The position numbers and the translations under genes were made by a program. Below the pieces are notes generated by a model. That model saw nothing but the letters and a program-made list of their open reading frames with translations, had not been told where the DNA came from and did not search any database. Positions 60,163 through 64,000 of a DNA stretch of 64,000 nucleotides are shown piece by piece. Positions within the stretch are counted from its first letter, which is position 1; every line of letters starts with the position of its first letter. The stretch spans positions 81,353 through 145,352 of the forward strand of contig CAYLUN010000004.1 of the NCBI GenBank assembly GCA_964386865.1. The letters run 5' to 3'. The stretch comes from CAYLUN01 sp964386865. Its GTDB lineage: Bacteria > Verrucomicrobiota > Kiritimatiellia > RFP12 > UBA1067.

Positions 60163-61506
60163 TCACGCGTTCCGCTTGGCCGCGTCGGCGAGCATCGAGA
60201 AGGCCTTGTCCGGCCCGGCTTCGATGAGCGTGTTCGCGCAGGCGGCGGTGAGCGCGGGCAGCGCGCCGACGGAGGCGTAGAACGCGTTGCGCGACTTGGC
60301 GTCCGCGAACTCCGAGAGTGCGCGCTCGCCGAGGTAGGGCGCGTGGGCGTAGACGCCGAGCAGGGTCTGGCCCACCATGACGCGCATGCCCTGCGAGAAC
60401 TCGGCCGCATACGTGCTCAGGACCGGCCCGGTGACGTCGTCCACGAAGGGCAGGCCGCCCTTGTTCATCTCGGTGCCGATGTTGATGGGCAGGTCGCGCT
60501 TGATGCAGCCCTTGACCACCTCGCCGAGCTTGGCCTGCTTGAGCGCGGCCTCCTCGGGCTTCTTCAGGTTCCAGTTGCGGTCGGGGATGATGTTCAGCGC
60601 GGCGCAGCCCTTGCCCACCATGAGGTCGAGCAGGCGGCCGCAGTCGGCCTCGCCGCCGCTGGTGCCGTCGAGCCAGGCGATGGTCGGGATCGCGCCGCAG
60701 GAGCGGACCCAGCGGACGAACTCGTCGGCCAGAGGAAACGTCTTGTCGTCGGGCTGGATGTAGCCGATACCGCCGCGCTTGGCGAGGGCGTTGCGTGCGA
60801 GATCCTCCATCTTCGGCACGTTGGCCTCGATGGCCGCGAAGGCGGCTGTCTCGCACGTGAGCAGCGGCGCCCAGAAAGCGGCGCGCGCGGCGGGGTCGGC
60901 AAACGCGCGGCGAGCCTGTGTGCAGTAGGCGCGGATAATGTGGCGCTCGGTTGCGACGCCCTTGGGCGTGAGCGGCAGCACGTCGCGGGCGTAGTCGATC
61001 GCGATGGCGGGCAGGGTTGCGTTGACGCGTGCGATCAAGGCGAGGTTGCGGCTCTGAGCCCCCTGGCGGAGCTGCGCGAGCGTGGTGGCCTGAGAGGTTC
61101 CGGCCGCAGGGATGCCGGTGAAGCCGCACCCCATGATGTAGGCCACGCCGGGTTCGCCGGGCGAGCTGATGTCCACGTTTGCCTGTTCGCGCACGTAGGC
61201 GCGGGTTTCCAGATGAACGGCGCTGCGGAGCGCCAACACGCGGCCCGCCTCCAGGAACTCCTCGAGGCCGTCCAGCACGTCGAAGTCGCAGAGCGCGGAG
61301 GCGCAGAGCCCGCGGCTGCGGCACTCGAACGACACGCGCGAGGGCGACCAGCCGTCCGCGTTGTAGGAGAAGAACGAGTGGCAGTGCATGTTGAAGAGAG
61401 GGCCGGGCGCCGGGAAGCGGGCGGCGGCGGCGAGACGCTTGAGCGCGTCGCGGCGCGCGTCTTCGTTGAAATCGCTGAGAGCGTTGATCAGGGCGTCGTT
61501 GTTCAT
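60163..61506 (-). CDS. PHP-domain metal-dependent hydrolase-like protein
   Basis: A 447-residue cytoplasmic protein. The N-terminal region has FNMHCHSFFSYNADGWSPS (His in HxH) at about residue 40, the start of a PHP (polymerase and histidinol phosphatase) metal site, followed by the barrel segments ALCDFDVLDGLEEFLEAGR and later AYCTQARRAF. Metal ligands further along include ETR and the Asp/His near the C-terminus, consistent with a phosphoesterase. The C-terminal half is long for a PHP domain and may be a separate module. The substrate is unknown; cleavage of a sugar phosphate is plausible in this neighbourhood. Confidence 0.75.
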   Translation of the reverse strand: MNNDALINALSDFNEDARRDALKRLAAAARFPAPGPLFNMHCHSFFSYNADGWSPSRVSFECRSRGLCASALCDFDVLDGLEEFLEAGRVLALRSAVHLETRAYVREQANVDISSPGEPGVAYIMGCGFTGIPAAGTSQATTLAQLRQGAQSRNLALIARVNATLPAIAIDYARDVLPLTPKGVATERHIIRAYCTQARRAFADPAARAAFWAPLLTCETAAFAAIEANVPKMEDLARNALAKRGGIGYIQPDDKTFPLADEFVRWVRSCGAIPTIAWLDGTSGGEADCGRLLDLMVGKGCAALNIIPDRNWNLKKPEEAALKQAKLGEVVKGCIKRDLPINIGTEMNKGGLPFVDDVTGPVLSTYAAEFSQGMRVMVGQTLLGVYAHAPYLGERALSEFADAKSRNAFYASVGALPALTAACANTLIEAGPDKAFSMLADAAKRNA

Positions 61507-61663
61507 GGTTCGCGGTGTCCTTTACGTGAAAATGAATTGCCTTTAATTATGGCAGAAAACGGGTCGGGCGGAAACTGCGGAGTTCGGCCCTCGTAGGGGA
61601 CGCGCGCTTGAAGCGGGCTGAGCCCTGTGTTATCGTGAGGAGAGTCTACAGCGGGAGGAACGT

Positions 61664-62416
61664 ATGATGCTGAGGGGAATCGCGTGGTGTCTGATGTGCT
61701 GGGGTCTGTCAGCGGCGGCCGAGGAGGCGAAGTCGTTGCTGCCCGAAGGCCAGTGGAAGCTGGCCTTTCAAGACGATTTCTCGGGGGCGCTGACCAACGT
61801 GGACGCGAACTGGTCTTTTCAGAACGGGCCGAGCGGCCACATCCTGTGCAGCCGCTGGCGCGACAACGCGTCGGTCAGCAACGGCGTGCTCCAGCTGAAC
61901 GCGAAGAAGGAGTCGCGGGCGGGGCAGGCGTGGACAGCGGCCAGCCTCTGGACCAAGAAGCGCTTCAAGTACGGCTACTTCGAGTGCCGCTACCGCTACG
62001 CCAAGGCGACCGCCACCAACAACTCGTTCTGGATCATGACGACCGAGGGCACGGGGCCGGAGAAGAAGGACGGCAAATTCGAGATCGACATCAACGAGGG
62101 CCACATCCCGGACGAGGTCAACATGAACATCCACAACTGGTCTGGCAAGCACTGGTCCAAGCACGCGAGCGTCGCCAAGAAGGGGCTGGATCTCGCGGCC
62201 GAGTACCACCTCTACGGGCTGCGCTGGGACGAGAAGGAGCTGGTCTGGTTCTTCGACGGGCAGGAGATCCGGCGCGAGCCAAACACGATCTGCCACGGGC
62301 CGGCGCCGGTGTGGCTGAGTCTGGCCATCATCAAGTGGGCGGGGCCGGTCACGGACGCGATCGACGGCGCCTCGATGGATGTCGACTTCGTCCGGGTGTA
62401 CGAGCGCGGGGAGTGA
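61664..62416 (+). CDS. Secreted GH16-family glycoside hydrolase
   Basis: A 250-residue exported enzyme (signal peptide about 1-20). It has the GH16 jelly roll with WKLAFQDDFSG, FKYGYFECRYRYAKATATNNSFW, and the catalytic motif FEIDINEGH (Glu140, Asp142, Glu145), which is the ExDxxE form seen in laminarinase, agarase and carrageenase-type members. It would cleave beta-1,3- or beta-1,4-linked glucans or galactans. It has no carbohydrate-binding module. It is followed 70 bp later by a secreted FAD oxidoreductase on the same strand. Confidence 0.92.
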   Translation: MMLRGIAWCLMCWGLSAAAEEAKSLLPEGQWKLAFQDDFSGALTNVDANWSFQNGPSGHILCSRWRDNASVSNGVLQLNAKKESRAGQAWTAASLWTKKRFKYGYFECRYRYAKATATNNSFWIMTTEGTGPEKKDGKFEIDINEGHIPDEVNMNIHNWSGKHWSKHASVAKKGLDLAAEYHLYGLRWDEKELVWFFDGQEIRREPNTICHGPAPVWLSLAIIKWAGPVTDAIDGASMDVDFVRVYERGE

Positions 62417-62486
62417 GCGTTCTCACGGAGGGGCGCCAGGCGCAAGGATAATTGTGGATGTGCGAGACTTGAGAAAGGTGGGACGC

Positions 62487-64000
62487 GTGAAACGATTGAT
62501 GGCTGTCGGGGCGCTGGTGCTGGGTTCCGTCGCGGGAGCTGCCGCGGCGGCGGTGGTGGAGGGGCCGCGCGAGCTGGCGGTGCTGCAGGAGGTGGACGTG
62601 CTGGTGATCGGCGGCGGCAGCGGTGCGGTGCAGGCCGCGCAGACGGCGGCGGCCTGCGGCGCGTCGGTCTTCTTGGCCGCGCCGCGCCCGTATCTGGGGG
62701 AGGACTTGGCGGGCACGCTGCGCCTGCGGCTGGCCGAGGACGCGGTGCCGCAGACCGAGCTGTGCAAGGCGCTCTTCACGCGGCAGGAGGCGCCGGGCGA
62801 AAAGTCCCGCCTCTTCACCTACACCTACAGCGTCAAGCCCGAGATCAAGAAGCCGGACAACAACGGGGACCGGCTCAAGGACGGGCTGTGGACGAACGCG
62901 CGCGAGTTCAGCGTGCAGTTCAACCAAGACGTCGCCATCACCTACAACCTGCAGGCCGAGGTGGCGCTCGCGCCGTCGCGCCTGATCGCCTTCAGCCGGA
63001 CGGGCCAGTTCAGCCCGCCCAAGCGGGTGACGGTCGAGGCGAGCCTCGACGGCAAGGCGTGGGAGAAGATCGCCGAAGCCACGGCGTTCAAGCCCGCCGA
63101 GAACGGCCAGGAGGCGGTGGCGTGCGAGCTGCCGCTCACGGGCAAGGCGCGCCACCTGCGCGTGACCTGCGAAAAAGACGGGCGGATCATGCTGCTGGGC
63201 GAGGTGGTTCTCAACACGCTGTCAGGGCCGGGGCCGCGCCCGCCGCAGACGGTCAACGAGGTGAACCCCATGAAGGTGAAGAAGACCTTCGACGACGCGC
63301 TGCTCGCGTCGGGCGTCTCGTTCCTGACCGGGTGCTTCGCGACCGAGCCGCTGCGCGACGCCGAGGGTCGCGTGGCGGGCGCGGCGGTGGCCAACAAGAG
63401 CGGGCGGCAGGCGGTGCTGGCGAAGGTCGTGATCGACGCGACCGAGCGGGCGGAGTTCTGCCGGCTGGCGGGCGCCGAGGCGAGGCCCTTCCCCGCCGGC
63501 ACGCACACGTTTACGCGCATGGTGATCGCAGACGAGGCGCCCAAGGCCGACGGCATGACGGTGCGCGAGTGCCTGGGCCTGTACGACGCGGGCGGCAAGG
63601 AGAAGGGCAAGGGCCGCCTCTTCGAGTGCGCGCTCGCGCTACCGATGCGCGACAGCTCGCCCGCCGCGTTCGCCGAGGCCGAGCAGAAGGCCCGCGACCT
63701 AACCTTCGTGCCGGGCGTGCTCGACGCCTCGGACCGGCTTTTCTTCGTGCCGCCCGACCCGCTGGTGGGGCAGGCGAGCGTGGCGGAGGAGCGCGTGGAT
63801 GCCGCAGCCGTGGCGCTGGACGCGTTCCGCCCCAAGGGCGTGCCCCACGTCTTCGTCATGGGCATGATGGCGGACGTGTCGCGGTCTGCCGCGCAGGCGC
63901 TGGCCGACCCGGCGCGCGCGATGACGCTGGGCGCGCGCGTCGGTGAGGCGGCGGCGGCCGAGGCCAAGCGGCGCGGCCCGCTCGCGGGCGTGCGGCTGGC
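62487..64000 (+). CDS. Secreted FAD-dependent oxidoreductase with inserted F5/8-type domain (3' end beyond window)
   Basis: An open frame of more than 504 residues running off the window. The GTG at 62487 is used because GAAAGGTGGG precedes it and it begins a signal peptide (MKRLMAVGALVLGSVAGAAA); an in-frame TTG at 62469 is an alternative. The FAD motif VLVIGGGSGAVQAAQTAAACG is near residue 38. Unlike the protein at 52436, a discoidin/F5/8 C-like beta domain (FSPPKRVTVEASLDGKAWEKI) is inserted at about 130-260, after which the FAD fold resumes with VVIDATERAEFCRLAGAE and VFVMGMMADVSR. The substrate is unknown. Confidence 0.8.
   Translation, partial: MKRLMAVGALVLGSVAGAAAAAVVEGPRELAVLQEVDVLVIGGGSGAVQAAQTAAACGASVFLAAPRPYLGEDLAGTLRLRLAEDAVPQTELCKALFTRQEAPGEKSRLFTYTYSVKPEIKKPDNNGDRLKDGLWTNAREFSVQFNQDVAITYNLQAEVALAPSRLIAFSRTGQFSPPKRVTVEASLDGKAWEKIAEATAFKPAENGQEAVACELPLTGKARHLRVTCEKDGRIMLLGEVVLNTLSGPGPRPPQTVNEVNPMKVKKTFDDALLASGVSFLTGCFATEPLRDAEGRVAGAAVANKSGRQAVLAKVVIDATERAEFCRLAGAEARPFPAGTHTFTRMVIADEAPKADGMTVRECLGLYDAGGKEKGKGRLFECALALPMRDSSPAAFAEAEQKARDLTFVPGVLDASDRLFFVPPDPLVGQASVAEERVDAAAVALDAFRPKGVPHVFVMGMMADVSRSAAQALADPARAMTLGARVGEAAAAEAKRRGPLAGVRL

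Noticed and set aside
57930..60227. Long plus-strand frame over the beta-helix gene
   Set aside because: The minus strand encodes a signal peptide and beta-helix coils; the plus-strand product begins in repeat DNA and lacks motifs.

Overview
Organism. The window is GC-rich and densely coded. The gene content suggests an uncultured anaerobic, polysaccharide-degrading bacterium of the PVC group, most like Kiritimatiellota or Lentisphaerota. The grounds are an oxygen-independent ribonucleotide reductase, a MtaB-type methanol:corrinoid methyltransferase, many secreted carbohydrate-active and FAD-dependent proteins (DUF4838, heparinase II/III, GH16, right-handed beta helix, Tat-exported Gfo/Idh/MocA), and abundant REP-like intergenic repeats. 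No rRNA, tRNA or CRISPR array was seen, so the placement is an inference from gene families. Layout. (1) 1-5515 is a metal and arsenic resistance locus: a Cys-rich protein tail, a P1B-type ATPase without an N-terminal metal-binding domain, an ArsR regulator, a membrane-anchored Cys-rich thioredoxin-like protein, a CcdA/ArsG-like membrane protein, a thioredoxin-coupled ArsC and an ACR3 pump. (2) 5604-8478 is nrdD-nrdG behind two NrdR boxes 31 bp apart. (3) 8602-11204 is a LamG/laminin-B surface protein followed by a CGGC-domain protein. (4) 11215-18641 is a sugar-acid type catabolic region: minus-strand MFS transporter, M20 hydrolase, NAD-epimerase-like protein and DapA/NanA-type aldolase, facing a KDG-kinase-like PfkB kinase and a Tat-exported oxidoreductase. 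(5) 18801-24063 is mostly housekeeping: RlmL-like methyltransferase, nucleoside kinase, HisI-like protein, a zinc-ribbon/GspG fusion and YchF. (6) 24064-30692 is rich in mobile DNA: a 232-bp MITE-like element, duplicated gene-end fragments, and a REP-associated tyrosine transposase (RAYT) that carries one of its own 66-bp palindromic repeats in frame. (7) 27103-36663 holds secreted propeller-like proteins, an M14-like peptidase, a GMC oxidoreductase and a secreted phosphatase. (8) 36676-42822 is HrpB, a five-repeat PEGA protein, an FHA protein and a TadC-like protein on the minus strand. (9) 43154-64000 is a polysaccharide-use region with DUF4838, heparinase, cupin, two secreted FAD oxidoreductases, MtaB, beta-helix, PHP and GH16 proteins, broken by a second identical MITE copy, an AT-richer orphan gene and a truncated antitoxin gene. 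How it works together. Exported enzymes probably attack complex, modified polysaccharide outside the cytoplasm, and the 11-18 kb genes would process sugar-acid products inside. The repeats and remnants at 24-31 kb, 33-36 kb, 43-48 kb, 52 kb and 56-60 kb mark places where DNA has been inserted or rearranged. The strongest observations needing follow-up are the RAYT that encodes its own REP, the MITE pair with 9-bp target duplications, and three proteins with changed catalytic or metal-binding motifs (RlmL-like, HisI-like, epimerase-like).
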